Shown in pieces: positions 17,522 through 25,153 of a stretch of DNA of 47,276 bases. The position numbers were made by a program, and so were the translations under genes. Position 1 is the stretch's first letter. Every line of letters starts with the position of its first letter. Source of the DNA: Amycolatopsis iheyensis (GTDB lineage Bacteria; Actinomycetota; Actinomycetes; Mycobacteriales; Pseudonocardiaceae); the NCBI RefSeq assembly GCF_024703995.1, contig NZ_JAMXQV010000010.1:1-47276 (forward strand), given 5' to 3'. Below the pieces are notes generated by a model that was not told the origin of the DNA, searched no databases, and saw only the letters and a list, made by a program, of their open reading frames with translations.

Positions 17522-18127
17522 CTACTTCGAGTAAAGCTCGACGATCAGCTGTTCCTGAACCGGAACGTCGATCTGCGCACGCTCCGGCAGCTGGTGGACC
17601 AGCACGCGGAGGTTGGCCTGGACGACCTGCAGCCACGCCGGGATCGGGCGCTCGCCGAAGGACTCCTTCGCCGCCACGAACGGCAGCATGCCCATCGACT
17701 TCGGCCGCACGTCGATGATGTCCCACTTGGTGACCTGGAACGACGGGACGTTGACCTTCTTGCCGTTGACCACGAAGTGGCCGTGGCTCACCAGCTGCCG
17801 CGCCTGACGGCGGGTGCGGGCGATGCCGGCGCGGTAGATCACGTTGTCCAGCCGCGACTCGAGGATCTGCAGCAGGTTCTCACCGGTCTTGCCCGGACGC
17901 CGGACGGCTTCCTTGTAGTACCGGACGAACTGACGCTCGAGAACGCCGTAGGTGTAGCGAGCCTTCTGCTTCTCCTGCGACTGCAGGAGGTACTCGGACT
18001 CCTTGATGCGCCCGCGGCCGTGCTGGCCCGGCGGGTAGGGGCGACGCTCGAAAGCCTGGTCGCCGCCGATGAGGTCAACCTTGAGGCGACGCGAGATACG
18101 CGTCGCGGGGCCGGTGTAACGAGCCAT
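17522..18127 (-). CDS. rpsD: 30S ribosomal protein S4
   Basis: S4 is a primary 16S rRNA binder that starts 30S assembly; in many bacteria it also represses its own operon. It is 201 aa, with the S4 RNA-binding fold around residues 90-150 (RLDNVIYRAGIARTRRQARQ, then HGHFVVNGKKVNVPS). The N-terminal Cys cluster of zinc-containing S4 is absent, so this is the Cys-free form. It lies 23 bp from rpsK in the alpha-type operon. Confidence 0.98.
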   Translation of the reverse strand: MARYTGPATRISRRLKVDLIGGDQAFERRPYPPGQHGRGRIKESEYLLQSQEKQKARYTYGVLERQFVRYYKEAVRRPGKTGENLLQILESRLDNVIYRAGIARTRRQARQLVSHGHFVVNGKKVNVPSFQVTKWDIIDVRPKSMGMLPFVAAKESFGERPIPAWLQVVQANLRVLVHQLPERAQIDVPVQEQLIVELYSK

Positions 18128-18150
18128 TTCTTCTTACTCCTCCCCGTTCC

Positions 18151-18558
18151 TCAGACCCGGCGCCGCTTGGGCGGGCGGCAGCCGTTGTGAGGCTGCGGGG
18201 TCACGTCCTGGATGGTGCCGACCTCGAGGCCGGCCGCCTGCAGCGAGCGGATCGCCGTCTCGCGGCCCGAACCGGGGCCCTTCACGAAGACGTCGACCTT
18301 CTTCATGCCGTGCTCGGCGGCCTTGCGGGCAGCGTTCTCGGCGGCCATCTGCGCGGCGAACGGGGTGGACTTGCGGGAGCCCTTGAAGCCCACGTGACCA
18401 CTCGACGCCCACGCGATCACGGCACCGGTCGGGTCCGTGATCGAGACGATGGTGTTGTTGAAGGTGCTCTTGATGTGCGCGTGACCGTGCGCAACGTTCT
18501 TCTTTTCCTTGCGGCGGACCTTCTTGGCCCCGGCCGCAGTACGAGACTTCGGTGGCAT
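18151..18558 (-). CDS. rpsK: 30S ribosomal protein S11
   Basis: S11 is a platform protein of the small subunit near the E-site mRNA. It is 135 aa; the core HIKSTFNNTIVSITDPTGAV and the basic C-terminus PQPHNGCRPPKRRRV are typical. AGGAG lies about 13 nt before the ATG. It follows the small basic ORF rather than rpsM directly, which is unusual for this operon. Confidence 0.98.
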   Translation of the reverse strand: MPPKSRTAAGAKKVRRKEKKNVAHGHAHIKSTFNNTIVSITDPTGAVIAWASSGHVGFKGSRKSTPFAAQMAAENAARKAAEHGMKKVDVFVKGPGSGRETAIRSLQAAGLEVGTIQDVTPQPHNGCRPPKRRRV

Positions 18559-18576
18559 GTTCTGAGGGTTCTCCTG

Positions 18577-18762
18577 TTAACGCGCGTTTTCTTGGTGAGC
18601 GGCGACCGCTTCGGCCTGGCCGCGCCGGATGATCGAACCGGCGTCGGTGTACAGGTTGCGGAGCGCCATCGGGCGGGCGTAGAGCGCCTTGGGCGAGACA
18701 CAAGCCGAGCCGCGGCGCTGGACGCCGCCCATCTGCACGACCTTCTTGCCCTGGACGCTCAC
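18577..18762 (-). CDS. 61-aa basic ORF coupled to rpsM
   Basis: The GTG start overlaps the rpsM stop (GTGA), and the frame runs 61 codons to TAA just before the rpsK ribosome-binding site. Third positions are about 85-90% G or C, like the neighbours and unlike a non-coding gap. The product is basic, with one Cys, beginning VSVQGKKVVQMGGVQRRGSA and ending EAVAAHQENAR. I recognise no ribosomal protein or other family, and the standard rpsM-rpsK order has nothing here. Coupling suggests synthesis in step with S13. It could be a lineage-specific ribosome-associated peptide or a spacer kept open by chance. Confidence 0.6.
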   Translation of the reverse strand: MSVQGKKVVQMGGVQRRGSACVSPKALYARPMALRNLYTDAGSIIRRGQAEAVAAHQENAR

Positions 18763-19139
18763 TTCTTGCCAGCCTTCTTCTTGCCGGCGACCGTCTTCTT
18801 CGGACCCTTGCGGGTACGGGCGTTGGTCTTCGTGCGCTGACCGCGGACGGGAAGTCCGCGACGCCAGCGAAGGCCCTCGTAGCACCCGATCTCGATCTTC
18901 CGACGGATGTCGGCGTTCACCTCACGGCGAAGGTCACCCTCGACCTTGAAGTTCTCTTCGATGTACGTACGCAGCTTCGCGAGGTCGTCATCGCTGAGGT
19001 CCTTCACGCGGGTGTCCGCGTTGAGCTCGGCAGCCTTGATGAGCTGCTTCGAGCGGGTACGGCCGATGCCGTAGATGTACGTAAGCGCGATCTCCAACCG
19101 CTTCTCGCGGGGGAGGTCTACGCCAGCGAGTCGTGCCAT
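18759..19139 (-). CDS. rpsM: 30S ribosomal protein S13
   Basis: S13 is a head protein of the 30S subunit contacting the P-site tRNA and bridging to the 50S. It is 126 aa, starts MARLAGVDLPREKRLEIALT and has the HhH-like IYGIGRTRSK motif. Its C-terminal arm of alternating Lys/Arg/Gly reaches the tRNA. It ends in a GTGA overlap with the small basic ORF. Confidence 0.98.
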   Translation of the reverse strand: MARLAGVDLPREKRLEIALTYIYGIGRTRSKQLIKAAELNADTRVKDLSDDDLAKLRTYIEENFKVEGDLRREVNADIRRKIEIGCYEGLRWRRGLPVRGQRTKTNARTRKGPKKTVAGKKKAGKK

Positions 19140-19343
19140 TGGCGCTGATGCTCCTTCATTGAATTCGTCTTCAGGTCTGCTCCCCGTCCGGTTCCGGGAC
19201 CGACTCGCCTGTCGTGCCCTCGGCTCGCGCCTCGGGTGTCCCAGCCCCGGCCTGAAGTCCGGGGGTGAACCGGGCCGCTTGCGTGGCCCGGCAGGTGCGG
19301 GGAGGTTGTGTAGCCGTCAATCCACTCTGGTCGAGTGCTGTGA
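19140..19343. other. 204-bp gap rpsM-rpmJ with hairpin
   Basis: No gene is supported here. A 7-bp stem CCGGGCC/GGCCCGG (19270-19276 with 19285-19291, 8-nt loop) lies in the middle. On the minus strand a TTGACG hexamer occurs near rpmJ but without a matching -10. The gap is long for this operon and may hold an attenuator or a second promoter. Confidence 0.4.
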
Positions 19344-19457
19344 TCAGCCCTGCCGCTGCTTGTGCCGCAGGTTCTCGCAGATCACCATGATCCGGCCGTG
19401 GCGGCGGATCACCTTGCACTTGTCGCAGATCTTCTTGACGCTCGGCTGGACCTTCAC
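19344..19457 (-). CDS. rpmJ: 50S ribosomal protein L36
   Basis: L36 is the smallest ribosomal protein, 37 aa. All four zinc ligands of the Cys-containing form are present in CDKCKVIRRHGRIMVICENL followed by RH. The start is GTG 19457 with GGAG about 10 nt upstream. It follows the infA remnant by about 36 bp, in the standard position. Confidence 0.95.
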   Translation of the reverse strand: MKVQPSVKKICDKCKVIRRHGRIMVICENLRHKQRQG

Positions 19458-19493
19458 GTCTTCTGCTCTCCTGCTTCTGAGCTGCTCATCCGA

Positions 19494-19529
19494 TCACTTG
19501 TAGCGGTAGACGATGCGGCCGCGCGTGAG
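19494..19529 (-). pseudogene. infA: infA remnant: last 11 codons of IF-1
   Basis: The codons LTRGRIVYRYK plus stop match the invariant C-terminus of translation initiation factor IF-1 and lie exactly where infA belongs, just before rpmJ. The preceding in-frame codons (for example DHQVGR) do not match IF-1. The remaining 60 or so residues of the factor are not present in any frame between here and map. The gene therefore appears to have lost its body by deletion while keeping its promoter and 3' end. IF-1 is normally essential, so another infA copy is expected elsewhere. An assembly error is the other possibility. Confidence 0.8.
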
Positions 19530-19660
19530 CCGCCCCACCTGGTGATCAGCTGAGCACGAGTGCCTGTCTGGGTGGAACATCGGCACACCGGTGCCCGAGT
19601 CCCAAGATCGTGAGTTCACGAGCGCGCAGGATCCGGGCGCGATAAGTGCGCCGACTTGAC

Positions 19661-19690
19661 AGTGTACGCATCCCGTGTCGCGACCCCCAA
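19661..19690 (-). promoter_or_regulatory. Promoter ahead of infA remnant-rpmJ-rpsM operon
   Basis: TTGGGG (19685-19690) and TACACT (19661-19666) are spaced 18 nt and read toward rpmJ. They resemble a principal-sigma promoter with a good -10. The -35 lies in one arm of a small inverted repeat (ACCCCC/GGGGGT, 19683-19699). The promoter would drive rpmJ through rplQ now that infA is gone. Confidence 0.55.
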
Positions 19691-19728
19691 ACCGGGGGTG
19701 ACCGTGCTAGAGGAACGTGCAGGTGGAC

Positions 19729-19742
19729 GTGATCCAGATCAC
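19729..19742. promoter_or_regulatory. CRP-type palindrome flanked by direct repeats
   Basis: GTGATCCAGATCAC is a perfect palindrome with a 2-nt centre and fits the GTGA-N6-TCAC core of actinobacterial CRP/GlxR sites. Identical 12-bp repeats GAACGTGCAGGT flank it at 19713-19724 and 19754-19765. It lies about 40-70 bp upstream of the -35 of the rpmJ operon promoter, just after the map stop. The regulator is inferred, not shown. Confidence 0.4.
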
Positions 19743-19764
19743 CGCTTGTGGGTGAACGTGCAGG

Positions 19765-20541
19765 TCAGGCGTCTTCCGGGGCCGTGAGCACCCAGGGACC
19801 GTCTTCGGTGATCGCGACGGTGTGCTCCCAGTGCGCCGCGCGGGAGCCGTCGGCCGTGACGACCGTCCAGCCGTCGTCCAGCTCGCGGGTCTCGCCGCCA
19901 CCGCCGGTGAGCATCGGCTCGATCGCCAGCGCCATGCCGGGCTTCAGCCGCGGGCCCTTGCCCGGCTTGCCGATGTTCGGCAGGAACGGGTCCATGTGCA
20001 TCTGGCGGCCGATGCCGTGGCCGCCGTACTCGACGATCATCCCGTACTCGACGCCGTCGTCGCGGCCCGCGCGTTCGGCGGCCGACTGGACGGCGTGGGA
20101 GATGTCGGTGAGCCGGCCGCCGGCGCTGACCGCCTCGATGCCGGCCCACATCGCCGCCTCGGTCGCCGCGGACAGCGCCAGGTCGGCGTCGGAGACCGCG
20201 CCGATGGCCAGCGTGACGGCGGAGTCGCCGTGCCAGCCCTCGAGGATGGCGCCGCAGTCGACGGAGATGATGTCGCCGTCGGCCAGCACCTGCGTCTTCG
20301 CCGGGATGCCGTGGACGATCTGCTCGTTCACCGACGCGCAGATCGACGCCGGGAAGCCGTGGTAGCCCAGGAACGAAGGCACCGCGCCGGCGTCCCGGAT
20401 CGTCTGCTCGGCCAGCTCGTCGAGCTCGGCGGTGCTGACGCCCGGTTTCGCGACGGCCCGGACGGCCGCCAGGGTGCGGGCCACGACGAGGCCCGCGGCA
20501 CGCATCGCCTCGAGCTCGCCGGGGGTCTTGACCTCGATCAT
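19765..20541 (-). CDS. map: Methionine aminopeptidase type I
   Basis: This enzyme removes the initiator Met from new proteins with two divalent metals. It is 258 aa from ATG 20541. All five metal ligands sit in recognisable motifs: Asp in ISVDCGA, Asp in WHGDSAV, His in GGHGIGRQ, Glu in AIEPML and Glu in WEHTVAI. ATG 20541 begins MIEVKTPGELEAMRAAG, the usual start; an in-frame GTG at 20589 overlaps the adk stop and would add 16 residues. It belongs to the secY-adk-map unit. Confidence 0.95.
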   Translation of the reverse strand: MIEVKTPGELEAMRAAGLVVARTLAAVRAVAKPGVSTAELDELAEQTIRDAGAVPSFLGYHGFPASICASVNEQIVHGIPAKTQVLADGDIISVDCGAILEGWHGDSAVTLAIGAVSDADLALSAATEAAMWAGIEAVSAGGRLTDISHAVQSAAERAGRDDGVEYGMIVEYGGHGIGRQMHMDPFLPNIGKPGKGPRLKPGMALAIEPMLTGGGGETRELDDGWTVVTADGSRAAHWEHTVAITEDGPWVLTAPEDA

Positions 20542-20585
20542 GCGCCCGCGCCGGAGCACTTGCAGAACACGCAACCCTCCGAGAT

Positions 20586-21140
20586 TCACGTGCGGTCGCG
20601 CAGCGCTTCCAGCACCCGGCCGGAGATCTCCTCGACGCTGCCGACGCCGTCGACGGTCACGAGGATGTCGGCGTAGTACTCCAGCAGCGGCGCGGTGTCC
20701 GACACGTAGATCTGCTGACGCCGGCGGATGACCTCTTCGGTGTCGTCCGCGCGGCCGCGCGACATGAGCCGGCCGACGACGACGTCCTCGGGCACCTGCA
20801 GCTGGATCACGGCGTCGAGCGAGACGTCGGTGTCGCTCAGGATCTCGCCGAGGACCTCGGCCTGCTTGGTGTTGCGGGGGAAGCCGTCGAGCAGGAAGCC
20901 GGCCTTCGCGTCCGGCTCGGCGAGCCGCTCGCGGACCATCTCGTTGGTCACCGAGTCGGGCACGAGCTCGCCCGAGTCCAGGTAGCGCTTGGCCTCCTGG
21001 CCGAGCGGGGTCTCCTGGCCGACGTGCGCGCGGAACAGGTCACCCGTCGAGATGTGCGGGATGCGCAGCTGCTCGGACAGGGCCACCGCCTGCGTGCCTT
21101 TGCCCGCACCTGGGGGGCCGACGAGAACCAGGCGTGTCAC
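20586..21140 (-). CDS. adk: Adenylate kinase, short form
   Basis: This enzyme catalyses AMP + ATP to 2 ADP. It is 184 aa, with the P-loop GPPGAGKGT at about 8-16, AMP-site residues in STGDLFRAH and the DGFPR motif. The LID insertion of the 214-aa enterobacterial form is missing, as is normal for actinobacteria. GTG 21140 overlaps the secY stop (GTGA), with AAGGG 8 nt upstream inside secY. Confidence 0.97.
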   Translation of the reverse strand: MTRLVLVGPPGAGKGTQAVALSEQLRIPHISTGDLFRAHVGQETPLGQEAKRYLDSGELVPDSVTNEMVRERLAEPDAKAGFLLDGFPRNTKQAEVLGEILSDTDVSLDAVIQLQVPEDVVVGRLMSRGRADDTEEVIRRRQQIYVSDTAPLLEYYADILVTVDGVGSVEEISGRVLEALRDRT

Positions 21141-22444
21141 TTCAAGAACCCTTCGTAGTTTCGCTGCATCAGCTGGCTTTCGATCTGCTTCACGGTGTCG
21201 AGCCCGACGCCGACCATGATCAGCACGGACGTGCCACCGAACGGGAAGTTCTGGTTGTTCCCGCTACCGGTGAGCGACAGGAAGAAGTTCGGAAGAATTG
21301 CCACGATGCCCAGGTACAGCGAACCCGGCAGGGTGATGCGGCCGAGAACGAAGCTGAGGTACTCCGCGGTGGGGCGGCCCGGCCGGATGCCCGGGATGAA
21401 CCCGCCGAACTTCTTCATCTCTTCCGCACGCTCGTCCACGTTGAACGTGATCGTGATGTAGAAGTACGTGAAGAAGATGATCAAGGCGAAGTACAGCAGG
21501 ATGTGGACCCAGTTGCCCTGGTTGACCACGTAGTTCTGGATGAAGGACTTCCACCAGGAGTTGCTGTTCTGGTCCCCGATCAGCCTGCTGATCAGGTCCG
21601 GCAGGTACAGCAGCGAAGAGGCGAAGATGACCGGGATGACACCGGCCTGGTTCACCTTGATCGGCAGGTACGTCGACGTGCCGCCGTACATCCGGCGGCC
21701 GATCATGCGCTTGGCGTACTGCACCGGGATCCGGCGCTGGCCCTGCTCGACGAAGATGACGCTCGCGATGATCACGAGGCCGAACACGCAGATCATCGTC
21801 AGCGCGAGCCCGCCGCCGTTGGACAGGATGTTGCCGCCCTCGGCCGGGATGCGCGCCGCGATGTTCAGGAAGATCAGGACGGACATGCCGTTGCCGACGC
21901 CGCGCTCGGTGATCAGCTCGCCCAGCCACATCATGACGGCGGTGCCCGCGGTCATCGTGACGACGATGAGGGACAGCGCGTAGATGCTGTTGTCCGGGAT
22001 GATCGACTGGTCGCAGTCGGGGAAGAGCTGCTTGCGGTCCGCCAGCGCGACCACGCCGGTGGCCTGCAGGATCGCCAGTGCGATCGTCAGGTACCGGGTG
22101 TACTGGGTCAGCTTGCCCTGACCGGACTGCCCTTCCTTCTTCAGCTCCTCGAACCGCGGGATGACCACGGTGAGCAGCTGGATGATGATGCTCGCCGTGA
22201 TGTACGGCATGATGCCGGTCGAGAAGAGCGACAGCTGCAGCAGCGCACCGCCGCTGAACAGGTTCAGCAGCTGGTAGACGCCTTCCTGCTGACCCTGGGA
22301 GCTACAGGCCTGAACGGCTCCGTACGAGATCCCGGGTGCCGGAATCGTGGCACCGATTCGGTATACCGCGACGATGGCTAGCGTGAACAGGATCTTCTTG
22401 CGTAGATCCGGCGTCGCGAGAGCCGAGCGGAAGGCGCTGAACAC
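21137..22444 (-). CDS. secY: Preprotein translocase subunit SecY
   Basis: SecY is the protein-conducting channel of the Sec system, 435 aa, with ten membrane helices. Family landmarks are the plug-side helix after IGATIPAPGIS, the helix-2 region TGIMPYITASIIIQLLT, and the cytosolic loop FGGFIPGIRPGRPTAEYL before the last helices. GTG 22444 has AGGAGG 8 nt upstream; reading further upstream gives non-family residues. Here it starts its own unit with adk and map because an insertion of four genes separates it from rplO. Confidence 0.97.
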   Translation of the reverse strand: MFSAFRSALATPDLRKKILFTLAIVAVYRIGATIPAPGISYGAVQACSSQGQQEGVYQLLNLFSGGALLQLSLFSTGIMPYITASIIIQLLTVVIPRFEELKKEGQSGQGKLTQYTRYLTIALAILQATGVVALADRKQLFPDCDQSIIPDNSIYALSLIVVTMTAGTAVMMWLGELITERGVGNGMSVLIFLNIAARIPAEGGNILSNGGGLALTMICVFGLVIIASVIFVEQGQRRIPVQYAKRMIGRRMYGGTSTYLPIKVNQAGVIPVIFASSLLYLPDLISRLIGDQNSNSWWKSFIQNYVVNQGNWVHILLYFALIIFFTYFYITITFNVDERAEEMKKFGGFIPGIRPGRPTAEYLSFVLGRITLPGSLYLGIVAILPNFFLSLTGSGNNQNFPFGGTSVLIMVGVGLDTVKQIESQLMQRNYEGFLK

Positions 22445-22548
22445 GCGGGGGACCTCCTCGGCGTCGTCGGCCGTCCTCAACCGACGATCGGCTTGGCCGG
22501 CACGGTGGCCGGCGGGAACACACAGCACTACTGGCAGGCAAGCCAGGA

Positions 22549-22578
22549 ACGCTTCGGGGCACACTCGTCCCGAAGCGT
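22549..22578. other. 10-bp hairpin in secY leader
   Basis: ACGCTTCGGG pairs perfectly with CCCGAAGCGT around a 10-nt loop, about 100 nt before the secY start. It sits just downstream of a possible promoter, so it would be at the 5' end of the mRNA, where it could stabilise the transcript or serve in attenuation. Confidence 0.55.
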
Positions 22579-22585
22579 GTCGCCG

Positions 22586-22615
22586 ACTCTAACAGCTTCA
22601 CAGGGCGTGTCCGCA
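22586..22615 (-). promoter_or_regulatory. secY: Possible secY promoter
   Basis: TAGAGT (22586-22591) fits an actinobacterial -10 (TAnnnT), with TGCGGA 18 nt upstream as a weak -35. It is the only plausible pair in the 276-bp gap between the LysE-type gene and secY, and a promoter is needed because rplO is followed by a terminator. Confidence 0.35.
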
Positions 22616-22720
22616 GTCCGTGTGCGTTTTCCGTACCAAGGTTGCTCCGGCGGGTTGATCCACTCCGCGGTCTTGGCCGTAATCCTTGACACATCAGCCT
22701 GGTGCGGGGGCGAATCCGGG

Positions 22721-23344
22721 TCACGCGTTCGACGTCGCGAGGACGCCGGCGAGGCCGACGAGGACGACCCCGGTGCCGCGGTCCACGCGGCGCCGGGCCC
22801 GCCGGGTGAGCTTGATCGTCTTCACCGCGGCGCCGGCGCCGACGTAGACCGAGCCGGCCAGGAACTCGGCGAGCAGGTACACCGCCCCCAGCAGCGCGAT
22901 CTGTCCCGGAAAAGACCCGTGACCTGCGTCGATGAACTGCGGGACGAACGCGGTGAAGATCAGGATGGCCTTCGGGTTGGTGATCGCGACGCCGAATTCC
23001 TTGCGCGCGACGCGCCACGCGGACGCCGGTTCGGCGGGTGGCTCGGCGGCTTCGGCGGCGTCGTCCTTGTGCCGCGTCGTCGACCACAGGATGCGCAGAC
23101 CGAGGTAGAACAGGTAGGCGGCGCCGGCCCACTTGATGATCGTCAGCGCGGTCTCGGAGGCGGCGAGCAGCTGCCCCAGCCCGGCCGCGACGGCCGTGAT
23201 CAACAGCGTGAACGCGGCCAGCCGGCCACCCAGCCCGGCGAGGCCGCGGCGAACACCGTGCGTCATCCCGTGGTGGAGGCCGAGGAGGTTGTTCGCCCCT
23301 GGCGTAAGCGCGATGAGCACGGACGCCCCGAAGAAGACCAGCAC
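22721..23344 (-). CDS. LysE/RhtB-family amino-acid exporter
   Basis: This is a small inner-membrane transporter of about 207 aa with five to six hydrophobic helices. The family start is clear (FFGASVLIALTPGANNLL), as are the mid-protein WAGAAYLFYLGLRILW and FGVAITNPKAILIFTAFVPQF. Family members export amino acids or derivatives, and the substrate cannot be read from the sequence. GTG 23344 is chosen because GGAGG lies 8 nt upstream. It is unrelated to the ribosomal genes around it and belongs to the four-gene insertion between rplO and secY. Confidence 0.9.
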   Translation of the reverse strand: MLVFFGASVLIALTPGANNLLGLHHGMTHGVRRGLAGLGGRLAAFTLLITAVAAGLGQLLAASETALTIIKWAGAAYLFYLGLRILWSTTRHKDDAAEAAEPPAEPASAWRVARKEFGVAITNPKAILIFTAFVPQFIDAGHGSFPGQIALLGAVYLLAEFLAGSVYVGAGAAVKTIKLTRRARRRVDRGTGVVLVGLAGVLATSNA

Positions 23345-23387
23345 GGTCACCACCTCCGGCCCCACCGTAACGGCCGCCGCCGGCGCG

Positions 23388-24455
23388 TCACTCGGGTTTT
23401 TCGGGCTCTTCCGGCGGCAGCACGGTGATGGCGACGCCGGTGGGCGGCGTCGGGGTGTCGCGGTAGGCGAGTTCGGGATCGGCCCACTCGGCGCTTCGCC
23501 ACCGGGGCAGGTAGGCCACGACGGCCGCGGCGACGGCCGCCAAGACGGCCAGGACCAGCAGCCACATGCCGAGGCCGACGCCGACCTCGGTGTCCGCGTC
23601 GGGTTCGGCGATGGCGTCGAACTCGAGCCCGATCATCCCGACGGTGGCGACGACCCCGGTGGCGAAGACGGCCCCGGCGCCGACGAGCCACCGGCTGAGG
23701 GCACGGTCGGGCCGCGAGAAGGCGGTGAGGGCGGCCACGGCCAGCAGGAGGACGGCGACGACGAGCGGAATCCCGACGGGCGCGGCCGGGCGGTCGTCGA
23801 TTTCCTGCCCGGGGAAGTCGAACTGGATGCCCCAGGCGGTCTGGGAGACGGTCAGCCGGGCGTCGAGGAAGCGCTGCCGGACGCCGATCTGCTGCTGCAG
23901 GCGGAACAGCGGCAGGAACAGGCCGCCGACGGTGAGCAGCGCCGCGAGGGAGGCGAGGAGCGCGGGCAGCCGGGTCGCCGGTGGGCGGGGCTCCGGGAGT
24001 GGTTCGGGCACGGGTTCGGGCTGGGCCGGGGCACCGGGCAGCTGGGCGACCGGGAAGGGCAGCGGCTGCGGGTTGGGGAACTCCGGCGGCTGGGGGAAGG
24101 CGTCGGCGGGTGGCCGGGCGTCCGCGAAGGGCAGCGGCTGGGCGTTGGGGAACGATGGCGGCCGGGCGGCCGGGAAGGCGTCGGCCGGCGTCCCGGCACC
24201 GGGCTCGAGCCCATCGGGGCGAGGCGCCTCGACCGGGAAGCTCAACGGCTGCGCATCGGCGGGCGCGGTGGACGCCTCGGCCGGGAAACTCAGCGGCTGC
24301 GCATCGGCAGGCGCGGCGGTCGGGAAGCCGAACGGCGTCCCGGCGCCGGGCTCGACCCCCTCCGGGCGAGGCGCCTCGACCGGGAAACTCAGCGGCGACG
24401 GCGCGGCATCATCCCGCGGTTCCGGCTCGAGCGGCTCCTGCGACGGTCTGTCCAC
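23388..24455 (-). CDS. Pro-rich four-helix membrane protein (paralogue A)
   Basis: This 355-aa protein is of unknown function. Residues 1 to about 160 are a disordered Pro/Ala-rich cytosolic region with repeats of ADAQPLSFP and EAPRPEG/DGLEPGAGTP. Four membrane helices follow, with a loop after the first containing QFDFPGQE. The C-terminus reads WADPELAYRDTPTPPTGVAI and then TVLPPEEPE, nearly the same ending as the next gene, so the two are paralogues. GTG 24455 has GGAGG 8 nt upstream. It may be a small-molecule or stress-related membrane protein, but nothing in the sequence names a role. Confidence 0.8.
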   Translation of the reverse strand: MDRPSQEPLEPEPRDDAAPSPLSFPVEAPRPEGVEPGAGTPFGFPTAAPADAQPLSFPAEASTAPADAQPLSFPVEAPRPDGLEPGAGTPADAFPAARPPSFPNAQPLPFADARPPADAFPQPPEFPNPQPLPFPVAQLPGAPAQPEPVPEPLPEPRPPATRLPALLASLAALLTVGGLFLPLFRLQQQIGVRQRFLDARLTVSQTAWGIQFDFPGQEIDDRPAAPVGIPLVVAVLLLAVAALTAFSRPDRALSRWLVGAGAVFATGVVATVGMIGLEFDAIAEPDADTEVGVGLGMWLLVLAVLAAVAAAVVAYLPRWRSAEWADPELAYRDTPTPPTGVAITVLPPEEPEKPE

Positions 24456-24503
24456 CTGTCGATCCTCCGGCCGGGCACGCGCCGCCGCAAGGAATCTGTC
24501 CGG

Positions 24504-25103
24504 TCAGTCGTCTTCGGGCGGGAGGACCGTGATCGCCACTCCCGACGGCGGGGTCGTCGTGTCCGCGTACGCGACCGTCGGGTCCGCCCACTCCGGGCGG
24601 CTCGCCGCTGCCGCGCGGTGGGTCAGCGCCGCCGCCCCCGCGGCCACCAGCACCGCGGCGAACAGCAACCACAGGCCGGCCAGGACGGTGGTCACCGTCA
24701 GGGGTGCGCCGTCTTCGAAGAGGTTGCCGGCGCCCTGCACCGCGATCGTGCAGACCGCGCCGGCCAGGAAGGCCGCGGCCACCAGCGTCGTCCGGCGGGC
24801 GGCGGCGAGCGGCCGGCCGGTCGCCGCCTGGCGGACCGTCAGGACCAGCGCGGCCAGGAGCAGCACGCTCGCCAGCACCAGCGGGAGCCCGAGCGGCGGG
24901 CCCGGCGACGTCTGCTCCGGCTGGCCCGGGAACGCGTAGTCGATCCGCCAGGCGCGCAGGACGTTGTGCATGCTCTCCCCCGAGCCCGCGCCCATCGCCT
25001 GTTCGATGCGGAAGAACGGCAGGAACGTCCCGGCGATCGTCAACGCGAGGGCGAGCCCGGCGAGCGCCGCGGCGAACCGGGCCGGCTGCGTGAAGCGGTC
25101 CAT
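24504..25103 (-). CDS. Four-helix membrane protein (paralogue B)
   Basis: This 199-aa protein is of unknown function, with helices near 9-28, 70-90, 104-125 and 137-160. The first loop carries WRIDYAFPGQPEQ, matching FDFPGQ in paralogue A, and the end reads PSGVAITVLPPEDD. It lacks the long Pro-rich N-terminus of A. ATG 25103 is chosen; its ribosome-binding site is weak. It is one of three related genes in a row between rplO and secY. Confidence 0.8.
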   Translation of the reverse strand: MDRFTQPARFAAALAGLALALTIAGTFLPFFRIEQAMGAGSGESMHNVLRAWRIDYAFPGQPEQTSPGPPLGLPLVLASVLLLAALVLTVRQAATGRPLAAARRTTLVAAAFLAGAVCTIAVQGAGNLFEDGAPLTVTTVLAGLWLLFAAVLVAAGAAALTHRAAAASRPEWADPTVAYADTTTPPSGVAITVLPPEDD

Positions 25104-25153
25104 CCCGTCGATCTTTCACGCTGACCCGGAGCCGCCACAAGCGGCCGGTCGGC

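Noticed and set aside
19171..19419. 82-codon frame between rpsM and rpmJ
   Set aside because: It overlaps rpmJ out of frame, is Pro/Thr-rich without domains, and has no ribosome-binding site.
19656..19661. Perfect TTGACA on the plus strand
   Set aside because: There is no -10 at 16-19 nt and no plus-strand gene downstream; the opposite-strand promoter explains the AT-richer patch.
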